Source of the DNA: Plectrocnemia conspersa
Lineage: Eukaryota > Arthropoda > Insecta > Trichoptera > Polycentropodidae
Assembly (NCBI GenBank): GCA_009617715.1
Contig: VTFK01000066.1
Span: 62,001 to 126,000 of the forward strand
Direction: 5' to 3'
Length of the DNA stretch: 64,000 nucleotides
Of this stretch, positions 46,056 to 58,526 are shown one piece after another (the stretch's first letter is position 1; each line of letters begins with the position of its first letter). The translations under genes were made by a program, and so were the position numbers. The notes under the pieces were generated by a model. The model saw only the letters and a program-made list of their open reading frames with translations. It did not search any database and was not told the DNA's origin.

Positions 46056-46397
46056 AACTCGCGGACCGATGAATAGATTTAGTTTTGTTCACTCCATATT
46101 TCCAACAATACGACTAAAAATGTTTGTTTATTGATATAATTAGAATGTTTAAATCATGTTAATCATACATATATAATTTTAAAATATAAAAATATATATA
46201 AATAGTATTTTGGCTGTAATGATGTGTTAAACAGAGTAAGTAGCCAAAAAATTATATCGCTCAAAACGCATGGCGTACAGCGAGTAATTAGCAATTTACC
46301 GGTCGGCGGTCTAAGGGTTAAGGACAATTTAAATGAGCAATATATAAAATAATTGTTCCACAAAATAAATTGTTTGTGCATTACTATTGAAAGATCA

Positions 46398-46435
46398 AGT
46401 GCGAGCGAGCATTGGTCAGAACAGTGAACACCCCA
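46398..46435 (+). repeat. GTGCGAGCGAG...GGTCAGAACA repeat, copy 2
   Basis: Shares GTGCGAGCGAGC and CATTGGTCAGAACA, then TGAACAC, with 6176-6220. Confidence 0.6.
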
Positions 46436-46444
46436 TAAATAATT

Positions 46445-47195
46445 GTCCAAAAAATCCAAAAATTTATTTAAAATATTTCTTTAAATTGCACCCTTTTTTT
46501 TATTATTTACAATAAAGCAATCATACCTCTACAACTAGTAAACAAATGTTTAATTAAAACAATCCTCATTGCCCTATTTTGTAATTTTAGCAACATCATT
46601 TTATCTATATTATTAACATAAAATGGGGCAATATTTTTTGTGTTTATATGTAATTACAATGTTCCTTATTTTTTTTTATCTACAATTAATCCTAAATATT
46701 TTACATAATCAAGTATTTATATAATATTTATATAATAATATATATAATGTAAGCTAGCACTACTAATAAAACTTAGTTACAAATATATTTAAAATTAGTA
46801 AAACAAGTAAAGGAAGATTCTTGCAACATGTTGGAACAAAATTAACATCACACATAAAAAATGAAATAAAGGAGAAAAAATTGCAACGCTTGCAGTGGAC
46901 GTTTCACTCGTATGAATTACTTGAAACCTGCAAAGCGGCTAACTCTTAAAAAACCTAAGATCTTGGAAAGCTTGGCATAAGCATATGATGCTGCGATGTA
47001 CAATATAAAACAAGATGAAAGGCAGTTTTGGATGAGGCTAAGGTACACATATTTTTTAGAATATTACTAGATCCATTGAAAAAAAAAATAAAACATCACA
47101 AAATTATTTTATTGTACCGAGTCTCTTTTACTAGAATAGACGTTATAATATTCCATACAGTCAAATATCACTTTATCACTGTCAATTAATATCAA
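46445..47195. other. AT-rich gene-free stretch
   Basis: Nothing recognised. Confidence 0.4.
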
Positions 47196-47199
47196 ACGC

Positions 47200-48160
47200 A
47201 AATAGCTCGCGCTACGCGTATGCGTGCATACCTTATCGTACCCTTTTCACCTGTCAAATTTTCGCAATGCCGAAAGCGAATATTGCATACGTTTCATCAA
47301 TGCAGATATATGACGACTCGAAAGATGGCGATCTGCCATCATCTCGCGAAAAAATCATGGATATTTTATGTGGGTATATAAAAAAAATGTGAAATATGAA
47401 GACGTACGTACACATCTCTCGAAGCAGCGAATGCTCGGAGGGAGAAGAAAAAAAACAGCGTTCATGTTTATTTGAGAGGGCAAATTTTATTACGACGACA
47501 TGTACTGAAATCTCGTAAAAGTGTTTTTTTTTAAAAAAAAAAAAAAAATACACTATGTATAAAATTAGTAAGAGTGTAAGCTTAAATGAGACATGCTTTG
47601 AGGAGAAGCAGTTTTTTTGCTAATTAATTTTACTTTAATTTTTAATGCGGACGTTTGATATTTTTAGTCATTTAATACGATGCGTATTAAATGACCAAAT
47701 GTTTTTTATAAAAGTTTAATCAAAGCATGAAGATCATATTGAGATAGAGTAAGTAAAGCTAGCTTTCTATACAGATGTATTTAAATTTCCAGTTACGACA
47801 TTTCATAAACAAAATGATTTTAATACAACATACATGTATTAATAACTTCATGAATATATTATTTATGGATGATACAGAACGTGTTACGGGTGCGTAATCA
47901 TTTTTATCCGTCTGGTATTTTCGTTCAAATTTCGCCGAGGCAAAAAATCGACACAATTGATGAAGCAAATGAAGTGAAACCTTTTTTTCCTTCGGCGACA
48001 TTGTCTCCGAGTACGTGTACGGTTTCTGCGATTGGATATATTATTGATGAGCAAATTTCATTGTCTCGCTCGCAAATTGACAGATTCGCAACCCCAGATA
48101 ATATGATTACATGTCTTGTACGAAGAAACGCTCCAAGAAAACTCATTTAAAAGTGCAGAG
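47200..48160. other. two GC-richer patches with short ORFs
   Basis: The patches at 47200-47480 and 47880-48150 carry small plus-strand ORFs (41 aa from 47266, 39 aa from 47396, 93 aa at 47869-48150). Minus-strand ORFs overlap them. No known domain. Coding is possible but I cannot support it. Confidence 0.3.
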
Positions 48161-48424
48161 TTCACGTGAAGCGTTATTTTTTATTATAACTTCGCTCTAT
48201 GATTCTAAAATTTAACCTTAGCTTTGTAGACCACTAATGTAATTTTATTTAACCAGCAATATTTGTTTAAACTATAATTTCAAAATTGATTTATAAATAT
48301 TAAATATAAAGAAACTTTTCAAAAGCAGGTTAGCCACTGTACAAAATTTATTAACAGTTTAAATACTACCTAATCAAATCGATAATAATTATTATATGTG
48401 CCGATCAAGAAGCGAATACCAGCA

Positions 48425-48500
48425 CGTCTGTCATTCGCGACAGAAAACTGCATCGCTAGCGTCTAAACTGCCCCCCACGGAACTCCCCTCTTAGCAATTA
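48425..48500. other. small GC-richer patch
   Basis: ACTCCCCTCTTAGCAAT here resembles ACTCCCCTCCTAGCAAT near 49490, a possible minor repeat. Confidence 0.3.
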
Positions 48501-48719
48501 AGTATTTGAGTCATTTGACTAAGAAGAGAGACAAAGAAACATGCTACCATATATATTCAATAATATTAGTTTGACTTAAATAATTAAATGTGACTTTATT
48601 TTTTATATATACATAAATAAATCGAACCACTTTTTATTTATACAATGAGTATGATGATATATATATATGGATCGATACGTTAAAGTCTTAAACTAGAGAC
48701 TCAAATAACGTATACAGTA

Positions 48720-49195
48720 TTATCCCAGTTTTCCAAGCTTACAATCAATTATCAATTTGTCAAAAGAGACGCTTCGTCCGGTAACCGACACACAAGTCAT
48801 TTACCCGAATTAATTCGGCCAAAATAAAAACAAAGCCCTTTTTCGCGTTCGCCCTCACAAAGCGACACCCGGAACGACGCGACGGTCGTAAATGATTAAC
48901 GATCTAACGAGTCCATTGTTCGCACCGCAGGGGTAAACAACCGGCGTCGGGGGACGACACTGACGACAGTGCGACGAAGAAAAGCCGCGGGAAAACGATG
49001 CACTCCGCCGAGCCAGGCGCCAATTCTCGCGGCTTTCCCGAGACAATGGGTCTTAACAACACAATTAAGGCCAAAACGGCGTGCACGGCTTATTTATAAA
49101 GAGGGTGTTACACGTGCGTTTGTTACGTGGGATTGTAGTTACACGGTCGAGCGTAGTAGCGAGATGGCGTTTAAAGAAAATTTAGTGTAAGGTCT
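48720..49195. other. GC-richer island, no gene recognised
   Basis: One of the most CG-rich islands, with several CGACG words and ORFs of 60-73 aa on both strands, none recognised. Candidate conserved non-coding element. Confidence 0.4.
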
Positions 49196-49199
49196 CTTT

Positions 49200-50010
49200 T
49201 TCTTCTCTTGGCGTGTCCGACTCTCTGAAAATGCCTTCCTACAATATTTTAGAAGCTCAAAAATGTATATTTTATTTATTATAAGATGACAGTTATGCTT
49301 AAGAAAAATTATCTTTGACATGTTCCTTATATTATTCAATAAAAGAAAAACTAATTTTTTGCCTCAATGACATTTCAAGATATCTATTTTTATGATACAT
49401 TATTGAGTCGATTTTAATTATGAATTTCTGTCACGTCATCGTGTTGATAGCATTATTCCAGGGTGGCTAATTTAATCAGCGCTCACTGTACTCCCCTCCT
49501 AGCAATGTAGCAAACTTTATATTCAATTATTAATTTTGATTAACTTAGTATATTGAGACTTATATATTTTTTATTCAGATGCCTTTAGAAAAGTGTAAGA
49601 CTATTTTTTTCTATGATAAAAGTATTACTATATATTAATAACATCATCTGATCCTTTGATGCCATGAATCTCTTGAACATTTTTTTAAGCTTTACCCACA
49701 TATATTTCAGTTTTTTTAGTATAGTCTTATCGGTTTATTATAAACAATCTTATTAGTAATAAAATATGGAATATGGAATATATACATTTTCTTAAATTGA
49801 ATGATATTCCATTTATTAAAATTTCGGAATTGAAGACCATATATGAAAAGTGTCAAAATCTCGTTTTTAGAAATTTGTTTTACTGTCAAAATGGAATATA
49901 CATTCTCTACAAGCTCCATTAAGAAAAAAATCGTGAAACCAGCATTATCACAAAAAATAAAGGCTAAGATATTCTACGTTTGAAAAAATAACCAATGTGT
50001 TTTTTTTTGT
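49200..50010. other. AT-rich gene-free stretch
   Basis: Nothing recognised. Confidence 0.45.
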
Positions 50011-50013
50011 ATG

Positions 50014-50048
50014 AAGAACTACCAATGTTCTGAACATTGGTGGTTCTT
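50014..50048. repeat. 35-bp near-perfect palindrome
   Basis: AAGAACTACCAATGTTC faces GAACATTGGTGGTTCTT across a single T, with 16 of 17 pairs matching. Confidence 0.85.
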
Positions 50049-50049
50049 T

Positions 50050-51290
50050 ACATTAAACTGACTAAAAAAATGCATAAATAAATTTAAAATTTTGCATAAT
50101 AGCTTATGTATGTCGTATTCATTAGAATTAAAAAAAGTTAAAGTATTTAATAAAATATATTTTTTCATATTTTATGTATATATAAATGATTTCTTATTAT
50201 TAGGTTTTGTTAATTGTGAGTTGATCACAAATATAAGAGTAAAATTAAGAAAAAAAATGTGTTAATATATGTATGCATAATTCTATAAACTGTCGACCAT
50301 TCGCATTCGATTGAGCAGTTTATATTACAAAAACGCCACAAAAACACAAGAGCAAACACATCACGTACATACACAGAACAGATATTCTCTAATCCGTATG
50401 AGCATATCATGTTTATTCTACAAAAAAAAAAATTAGGTTTAGGGGATAGTATTTACATTACACAAAAAATGTACAACGTGTACAAATAATTTCTGACAAG
50501 TTGCATTTTAAATTTGAAAAATACATTAGTTACAGATCGTCATTTGTATGATTTACTTGTGACTTTTTAGCACATTATATATTTTATAATGAACAATTCT
50601 TCGACTAATAAAATCAATAAACTAAAAAATGCAAAGTTGCAAAGTGGGTGATAATATTTCTGCAAAAAATATTGTCAGTGATTGCAGGTTTTAAATTCAT
50701 ATTTGTATGTAAACAGTGAAAATCTAATTATATTAAATATGAAAAGTTAAAAATGTTTTCATGGTAAACTATTGTTAATGTTACAGTTTTATATGTAAAC
50801 TCAAAATATAAAGTTTAAACAATAATTTTAAATCAAAATTATTTTAAAGGAGAAAAATTAGAAACATCTCTCATTCTTGAAAAACCAGATATTGAACATT
50901 TTTCTTCTATTAAAAATACTCTAACCATATTTTTAAGCTTCTATGAGTAAAAATTGCAATAACTATGAGGTTCTATGCCAATACCAAATTTTCTGGGACT
51001 TAGGTTTGATTTAAAATTATTAATAATATCAACCTTTCCATTACTATAAACTTTTAGCGAGCATTTAATGGACCTATATTTTTGAAAGTTACAAAATATA
51101 AATTATTAAGCTTAATAAAATATCTTCAAAATACTGCTAATTATTTTTTTTATAAAAAATAATATAATTTATAGTTAAAGTGTCTCAAGTGATATTTATA
51201 AAATTGTTATTGTATTATTTTAAATATTTTTTGCTAATTTTAACTAAAGAGTAGTAAAAATGATCCCATTTTGATTTTTAACTTCTTAAT
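50050..51290. other. AT-rich gene-free stretch
   Basis: Nothing recognised. Confidence 0.45.
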
Positions 51291-51294
51291 TAAT

Positions 51295-51780
51295 CGATCT
51301 AAGCCAAAACCATAACACACCCATACATACCAATAACTGGCAAGCCCACGTTTGTAACACTCCCAACCACACCAGTCATATCTGTAATAACAGCGTTCTC
51401 GGAGACAGTCTCCGCGTCCAGAACGTTAAATCCTCCATAAATATTATCTGGCGGAGCAGATTCGGTTGGCAAGAGTTCCGGCAGTAAGTGCCGCGAATAC
51501 TCCATACTACCCGAGAAGCCTTCCACCCTCTTATTGAATATGGAAATGCTCTTTTCATCACGCCTTTCTGCCACCGACCGCCGCCACCCCCCGTGGATGC
51601 AAAAATCACAATCCACCCCTTTGGCGACGCTCGCTTTTTATTGCCGCCATCGATCATCCCTCGCGTTTTTCACGTACACGTAGTAAACGCGCAATGAATA
51701 TCGGAAAAGTGCTTCATTTACATAAGTTTATGCCTTTTTAACGCGGCTCAGAAAGGGTTCCGTTGTGTCGCAAAAGCCTT
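51295..51780. other. GC-richer island, no gene recognised
   Basis: A 105-aa minus-strand ORF (51299-51616), a 93-aa minus ORF in another frame and a 69-aa plus ORF overlap. None is recognised. Candidate conserved non-coding element. Confidence 0.4.
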
Positions 51781-51784
51781 AATG

Positions 51785-52560
51785 CCTCTATTCCAAAAAA
51801 TAAATAATTAATTTATGCTGAACGATAAATGTTGGGAAGCGTCGTATAAATGGTTTTATGGTAAATTCGTTTCATAATAATGTTAAAGTCAATATTATTA
51901 TCGTAGAAACATTAAAAATCATCAAATAGTTATATTACTCTAGTGATTTACAAACTTGTCTACCTACGGCATAATCGTGAATATTTGTTTTAAATTAGAT
52001 GTTTTATGTCAAAATACCGGCAGTAAATTATAATTTTAATGAACAAATATAATATTTTTTAAAAATGAAATATTATCCCATTATATAGTAGCTGCTCTAA
52101 TCAATTGATCAGTACTTTAGTTTCTATTCATTAATGCTTATATATGTTTTTTTTTTTTAAAAAGCACTATTTATTTTTGTATTTATTAAAAATTGTTTAT
52201 AATTCGATTTACTTATCGTGTAAGCCGTTGGCGTTCCATGCTAATATTTTTAGTCGATTTCGCTAGCGAACCGATTTTTGTATCTTTGATTTTTAATGTA
52301 TTGACTTGTAATAAACATGAGGTACAACATAATACAGCTTATAAAAAGATACCGCAATTACAAAAAATATATACGCCAAAATTAGCTATATATTTAAAAT
52401 ATAAAGACGTTTTATTTAACATATAAAGAAAAAAAAACTTGTGAAAGATAATTTGAAATTATGTTTATGTGTAAGTGTTAATCGGTTAGGAACTGCGAGT
52501 ATTTACGATATAAATAATTTAAACAATGGTTTAATTTTAGTTTCAAAGTAACCTTATAAG
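51785..52560. other. AT-rich gene-free stretch
   Basis: Nothing recognised. Confidence 0.4.
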
Positions 52561-52965
52561 TATGCACGCCAGACTTGTCTGCCTTAAATTCGCCAGAGCC
52601 TTAATATGCGCGTACGCCATTACGAATTTATTATGTACATTGTTGAATGGAAGTCCTGTATGAATGTAGAATGGCAATTCATTATTAAAGAAGAAGCCTT
52701 AGGTATGTGTATGTGTGTGTGTGGGTGGGTGGGTGAATGGGCCAACTTCTAAAGTTCACCCTTGTCGCTGAATAGCTTTCCGGTATTTTTTTTGTAAAAG
52801 TGGAAAAAAGTCAAGAGAGCTACCAACAATGACGGATGTATTGTAAACATTTTTTCGTCGAGCTTTTTGAGCCGATGGACGACCAAAAGCTCCCGGAAGA
52901 TTCTTAAAGTTCAAATTGAACTTTAGTAAGTTTCGCGGTTGAGTTGTTGATATGTATCCCATCCG
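52561..52965. other. moderately GC-rich island with GT/GGGT simple repeat
   Basis: A GTGTGTGTGTGGGTGGGTGG tract lies at about 52703-52735. A 68-aa minus-strand ORF follows (52756-52962), not recognised. Confidence 0.45.
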
Positions 52966-52969
52966 TAAT

Positions 52970-54773
52970 CCATCAACCTTTAAGTGAAACTATGAAATAA
53001 GTAGTGAATCACCTGAATCCGTTTAGGATCCATAAGTTTTAAGTAATATGTTATGAAATTTAGCGGATCGTCTTTTCCAATTAAATAGATATCAAAAAAC
53101 TGCTTTGCTTATTATAAAAAAATACATATTAAATAAATTAATCTATGAACTCTAGACATATTCAGCAGTAAAAGTCAGTGCTCTTTGAACCATGTTTTAT
53201 TGATGTGCAGTTAAGTTATTTATTTTCGTGACACATTAGGAACCTCTCTATATTATTTTACTGTAGTTTATTATGAAATAATACATGAATTATATATGTA
53301 AAGTATTTTTATGTTTAACAATATTGAGGACTAGATCATAAGATTGCCATAATAAATTAATATAAATATCAACATGATATTTTTAGTTTAATAACCCATT
53401 GAATATCCTATGTATATACAGATATGTATTATGTTATGTTATATAATATGTTACTTTTATTTAATAACACTAGTTTCGTTAGAGTCAGTAATCATATTTA
53501 AATTAGTTTAAAATAAATTTACCTGATTATTAGATATATTTCATTAATATATTTTATCCATAATAAAACATCAAGGGCTTCCTACTATTTGCTGGATAGA
53601 CTAGATAGATAGTGAAAAAGAAGTGTCATGTCAATTGCAAAATATTAAACTATTATTAGATCAAAATTAACTGATTTTACACAAAACATTAATTGTTATA
53701 GCTAAACCAAACTCTATCGCTGATTTAATTAGTTTAATATGTTCATTTTAAAAACAAGCGTTATTTTAATTAAAAATCCTAAGGAATTACGTTTTGACTT
53801 AAAAAGCATATGTGCAATTATTACAAAAAAATATAGCATAAGATTATGAAGAGTAATTTAATGAGTTATTAGAAAAAAAATTAAAAAATTAAAAATATTT
53901 TAATTGATTTTTTATACGTTATACTTTAACGGTTGGAGAATAAAATTAAGTTTATACTTTTGAAGGTTTGAACAGGAAAAATTGGCAACCTCGCACTTGC
54001 CATATCACATTCTTTTGTCAATGTAATACAATAGGTATTGCATTTGTAACGGTCCTAAACAACTATTAAATTTAATTTTAGCTAGTCAAAAAGATCAAAT
54101 ACTCTTTTATAAAGATTCGTTGTTTTAAGCATATGATCATTTCATATTAAAGTATTGATAATTGGAAAGTAATGCTAATCAGAACAGATAAAAAAAAAAA
54201 TATATTTTTTACTAATGTCTAATTAGACATAGTGTACGAAAAGGTATTATTATTCACAATGTAGTCTAAATGAATATTTCAAAACGGTTTTAATGGTAAA
54301 TGGTAAATTTAAGCTTAAAATTATTAATTCTTAAATTAACGCAAAGGTCAACTATAATTAGCTAATAATATTATAATGATACCAAGAATATTTCTCAGAT
54401 GAAGTAATTTTTCGTAATTAACTTTGATCTTTTAATACTGTATCATAAAATAATTCACATTTAATGTTAAGTTTTTTTTTTGATTAACATAGATCTTGGT
54501 TAAAATTTTAATTTAGCCACATACTATTCATAACAAAAAAAAATCCTGTGCTTCCAGGAAAATATTAGAATATATTTAACGATGTCGTTAAAATTTTGGA
54601 AGTTGGTATAGATGTTTTTCTGACATTTTGGAAAATATTTTGACCCATATTTTAGATACAGGAACATTGTTTTAACTCATGTATCTATTTGCCTTATACT
54701 ATAGATTTTATTATTCATTTCACCACTGATTAAATAAGTGATTTTTATCTATTTTTATTCCTATAATGAAATC

Positions 54774-54775
<2 letters not shown>
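52970..54775. other. AT-rich gene-free stretch
   Basis: Nothing recognised. Confidence 0.45.

Positions 54776-54776
<1 letters not shown>

Positions 54777-54857
<81 letters not shown>
54777..54857. repeat. 81-bp AT dinucleotide microsatellite
   Basis: An uninterrupted (AT)40 run. It also produces false ORFs of repeated Tyr-Ile on both strands. Confidence 0.97.
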
Positions 54858-54864
<7 letters not shown>

Positions 54865-54949
54865 TTTTGTATATCTTTCTATTTTTGTATATCTTTCTAC
54901 TCGGGCGTATTTTTTTAAAATTTAATTTCCACTTAATAATATATTCCAA

Positions 54950-55650
54950 TCTAAATTGATAAAATTCTGAAATTATTGAAAAAAAATCTATGTCAGTAGT
55001 TGCGTTTGAATCCATAAAAATTGTAAGTTGCCTGTGACAAATATTTTTTTTCTGCCCTCTAAATTTTTAACATTTATAAAAAATTCTGTCGCTGAAATAT
55101 TATTTTTTTCAATGAAACTTTGAAACATAAATACTTGATCTATCGTAAGCGATAACCACAATTTTAAACTTGGATCTTTAAATAATTGATGTAATTTACA
55201 GGACATTTATTTTGAAAAGAAAGTAAAACGGAGTCCTTCAAACATTACCAATTAATTAATTAATTCTAAAACTCAAACTATATTTGTATACTTTCACTAC
55301 AAAACATTCTATATCGAATGGTAAACAATCAACAGCACATTGAAGGCAATTGTATAGAACATGTGTTTCACAACCAATACCAATAATATGTCTTTTCAAT
55401 TCAGATTGAAGTTTTCTACATATGTTATATTTACCAAGCCTTTGGCAGTCTTTAAAATTGGTATTTGTATTATCTGCAAATAAGGCAACTATTTTATTTC
55501 GTAAGGAAAGTTTGTCACATACTTGTATCAACATAACATCACAATTTGGTAAAAATATTACATGTGTTTTTTTATTCCACCCATTTATACTAATAGTATT
55601 ACTTTTCATATTTTTTAAATCATCTAACTATTTCGTTCAAAGTTGCTATT
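54950..55650 (-). pseudogene. hAT-superfamily transposase pseudogene
   Basis: On the minus strand, 55609-55256 reads KIVALFADNTNTNF, ELKRHIIGIGC and ETHVLYNCLQCAVDCLPFDI. This matches a large family of insect hAT transposases with an ADNTNTNFGG segment and a GC.AH..HN motif. The frame then breaks, and a second piece (55206-54988) continues with LFKDPSLKLWLSL and FIEKNNISATEFF, the following region in that family. N-terminal BED finger and C-terminal dimerisation block are not seen, nor the ends. It is a different hAT lineage from the copy at 10958-12305. Confidence 0.72.
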
Positions 55651-55859
55651 TGTAACTTTTGTTTCGAATTTAGTACGCGTCAAAAAAAATTGTTATCAAA
55701 AAGAGCTTTACCAGCTGAAATTTTATTACTTTCATGATTGCCAAATGACTTTAACAACCCGCTGATAAAAATTACTAACTGGAACAAAAATGTAAAATAA
55801 AGTTGAATGAATAGAGATCGGTACATTTCAACTTACTTAATAAAAATATAATTTTTACA

Positions 55860-56330
55860 AGCGGCAACGCTATTTCATTTGAAAGTACAGATAAATACTT
55901 TGGCATGAGACAGGACACTAAACTGCGGTAAAAGGAATATATAAAAAAGGATGAACTTTAAATAAAATGTATAAAGCTATATTGGCTTACAGAAAGAAAT
56001 TCCAAACTATTTAATAAAATCAAGATATACAGACAAATTCTGAAACCAGTTTGAGTCTACGGCATACGACTCTGTGGCTGTGGTAAATAATGCCACATTG
56101 AAAAGGTTTAACTTTTTTTAAAATAAAGTGTTACGAAACATTGTAAGTGCACCTTGGTATATTTGCAATAGAGACATATAACGTTATATATGTGTCAAAG
56201 ACATCAACAGAATTATAAAATGTTTTGCTGCTGAACAATAAACGAGGTTGCAACCACACGTCAACATCTAGGGAGGCAACCTCTTTAATGCGAAAAATTT
56301 AGTGATTCTTCTGGACGCCAATGAGCCAAT
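55860..56330 (+). pseudogene. Jockey-type LINE, C-terminal RT region
   Basis: Pieces in order are STDKYFGMRQDTKL (the KYLGM.LD..L motif), KLYWLTERNSKL, NKIKIYRQILKPV, YGIRLCGCGK and TLVYLQ. This is the standard Jockey series (LYWLLGR.SKL...NK..IYK.ILKP.WTYGIQLWG). LQPHVN and NLFNAKNLVILLDANEPMKK end the ORF. Many stops. The motif wording differs from the 20200/29680/40535 family, so this is probably a second Jockey lineage. Confidence 0.8.
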
Positions 56331-56589
56331 GAAAAAAATATTTCAGAGGTGAAATAATAAATTAATAAGTTGTTTTGTGCAAATAGCCCTTAATTAAACA
56401 AAAATTTACTAAACATTTATTTAAAATTTGATTGCGATCCTAAAATCAATATTTAACAATTTTATTAAGCGGAACATGCGTGTTAACAATTAAAATAAAA
56501 TATTAATTTAACGTAAAATCTTAAATAAACTATTAACTCTACACGTTACACTCGAATCTAAGTGCTTCTTATATTATTGACTAACTAAT

Positions 56590-57300
56590 CCCACTTCGCT
56601 ATTTTTGGTACATCGACCATTAAATTCCAACCGGTCGTAAAAAACATGAATCGTCTCATTCAGGCGCAAATGAAAAATTGTTCGCCAAAGGTTAATTATA
56701 CACATTCACGATACATTTTTTTATTTTCACTCTTTCGCGGCGAATAGAAGTAAAGTGACGTCGAGTCCGATCCGTGACAAATTAAAACCGAGCTCGCGTG
56801 TACACCGTTAAAATTTACGACTTCCTCCCCCCCACCCTACCCCCGCTACAACCCTCACCAGATTAAATTTATCTTTGTCATTCTCACTTAATCTATTCTT
56901 GGCTATGTATGCCCGTCGGGGCGACTTTTGCTACCCCGTCGATTTTATTTTGGAAGACCCTCGGGCCCCGGCCAATAAACAGACAATAATAAGGAAACAG
57001 GTCCGCCTCCTTTAAAGCATCACGGATCGTCTGATTTCATTTGATGTGTACCCTGCTTCAACGGGCACATTGTGAGCCGACGAAAACAAATTACTTCTGC
57101 CGAAGCGAATTTCTCGACAACGTCCGAAATAATTATGAAAGCGCACCAGCGCGCCGACTCACCCCAGCACTGCGTCGGGGTCACCACTTTACGGGTGGCG
57201 GGTGGGGATCGAAACCGTTTTCCGATCTGGGACGAATCGCAGTGCGAGAACGACGCCACTCTGCGGCGATTTTATCAGACCGAGTTGTAAATTGATTACT
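56590..57300. other. longest GC-richer island, no gene recognised
   Basis: About 700 bases with C-rich tracts (56824-56850) and short ORFs on both strands (57020-57295), none recognised. Candidate conserved non-coding element. Confidence 0.4.
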
Positions 57301-57489
57301 GTCATGTAGACATCTATATACTATCATAAACTTGACTACGTAATATCACACTTTGTTCTAAAAAAATTCGTTCAAAATAGTTCACGAATCACTAATACTA
57401 GCTTCCCATAATTACACGTTAAAATATTTACATTTCCAAGCACTGTATTAATCAGTCATACAAACATTGCCAGAGAAGAGGTATAACTG

Positions 57490-57790
57490 ATGGAATCCAT
57501 TGGTGCGCCATTGCCGTTACCGGCAATAAAGCCCTACGAGTCCAACCATTCGGGCGGGCACCCAGCTTGTGACGGCCGGGTGAGTGCTTCCCTTCCCCCC
57601 GTAGTACTAAATATGTTATTGGGAATATATTAATTTTTATCCCGAGCGCTCAGAGAGAAGAGCACTTTTTGGATAGGCGGCATTGCATTGCGTATCATCC
57701 TAGTAATAGCATCACCCCCCAAGTCTACGGGGACGGGAGCTATGCTACCTCAACCGCAGCCTTTGCTATGCTTTGTTTGTTGTAGGTAGT
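57490..57790. other. GC-rich block, transposon leader or conserved element
   Basis: An opening of 48 codons starts at 57491 and includes KPYESNHSGGHPACDGR. A second stretch near 57657-57780 is open in another frame. The composition resembles LINE leader regions, but I cannot name a family. Confidence 0.3.
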
Positions 57791-57794
57791 ACTT

Positions 57795-58525
57795 CGAGCT
57801 CTTTTTATAACATTACTATTTTTAATTTATTGGTATAATAAAATATTTACAAAAAAAATTTAAACGCTACGAGACAGCCATATAGCTTTTCTTTCGGTAG
57901 TTTTTAAGTGTACTTAACATTGATTTTAAAGAGTTTTGTTTTAATATTTAATTTAAAAGATGATAATATGTGATTAAACAGTCTTTTAGATAGCAATAGT
58001 AAAAATAGGAAGACTATAGTTTAGATGGAAATTGCGAGTCATAAACTTTGCGATTGACACGGAGTAAAAAATCATCGTAGATGAAAAAATTACGAGTTAC
58101 TTTACAGATTCGATTAACTAAATATACAACGATTTTCTTTATGTATTTTTGTAAACACAGCGAATCCGCATTTGTGCAAATACTTTTTAAAACTTTCAGA
58201 TATTTCGCATAAATTCTCAAATGCTTACATCTTTGTCATTCATTTAAAATAAAAGAAAGTACAGAATAATCAAACTGCAGTATTCGTCAAAAGAAATACG
58301 ATAACTCACTCAGAAGTGAAGCAATATAAAGATAGTCTAGTTTAAGAAGGTGGATAGAAATAATATAAATAAATTGAAAAGAAAAACTAGGATGCATTTG
58401 CAATTTGATCCTATACAATATTTTAAAAACGAAAGATGGCAAATATAACTGAAATTTTTATTTTTATTTATATTTTTACTAATAATAATTGTTAAAGGTA
58501 AAAAAAACAAAAAAAATTATATAAT
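57795..58525. other. AT-rich gene-free stretch
   Basis: No LINE endonuclease is seen here, which supports 5-prime truncation of the next element. Confidence 0.4.
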
Positions 58526-58526
58526 T

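Larger units (their letters stand above)
44286..46321. mobile_element. possible piggyBac-like element bounded by TTAA
   Basis: The left boundary is TTAATCCTTTCAACGCCAAG (44286). The right boundary in reverse complement is TTAACCCTTAGACCGCCGAC (46321). The first 16 bases after TTAA agree at 10 positions, with CGCC at the same place. Length 2036 bp, no transposase seen, and LINE and hAT sequences lie inside. The pairing is a hypothesis from weak terminal similarity. Confidence 0.3.

Noticed and set aside
47869..48150. 93-aa plus-strand ORF with protein-like composition
   Set aside because: Two minus-strand ORFs overlap it and no family is recognised; left as part of an island.
51299..51616. 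105-aa minus-strand ORF in a GC-richer island
   Set aside because: Overlapping ORFs in another minus frame and on the plus strand; no known domain and no splice signals that fix an exon.
54738..55015. Long Tyr-Ile ORFs on both strands
   Set aside because: Produced entirely by the AT dinucleotide microsatellite at 54777-54857.
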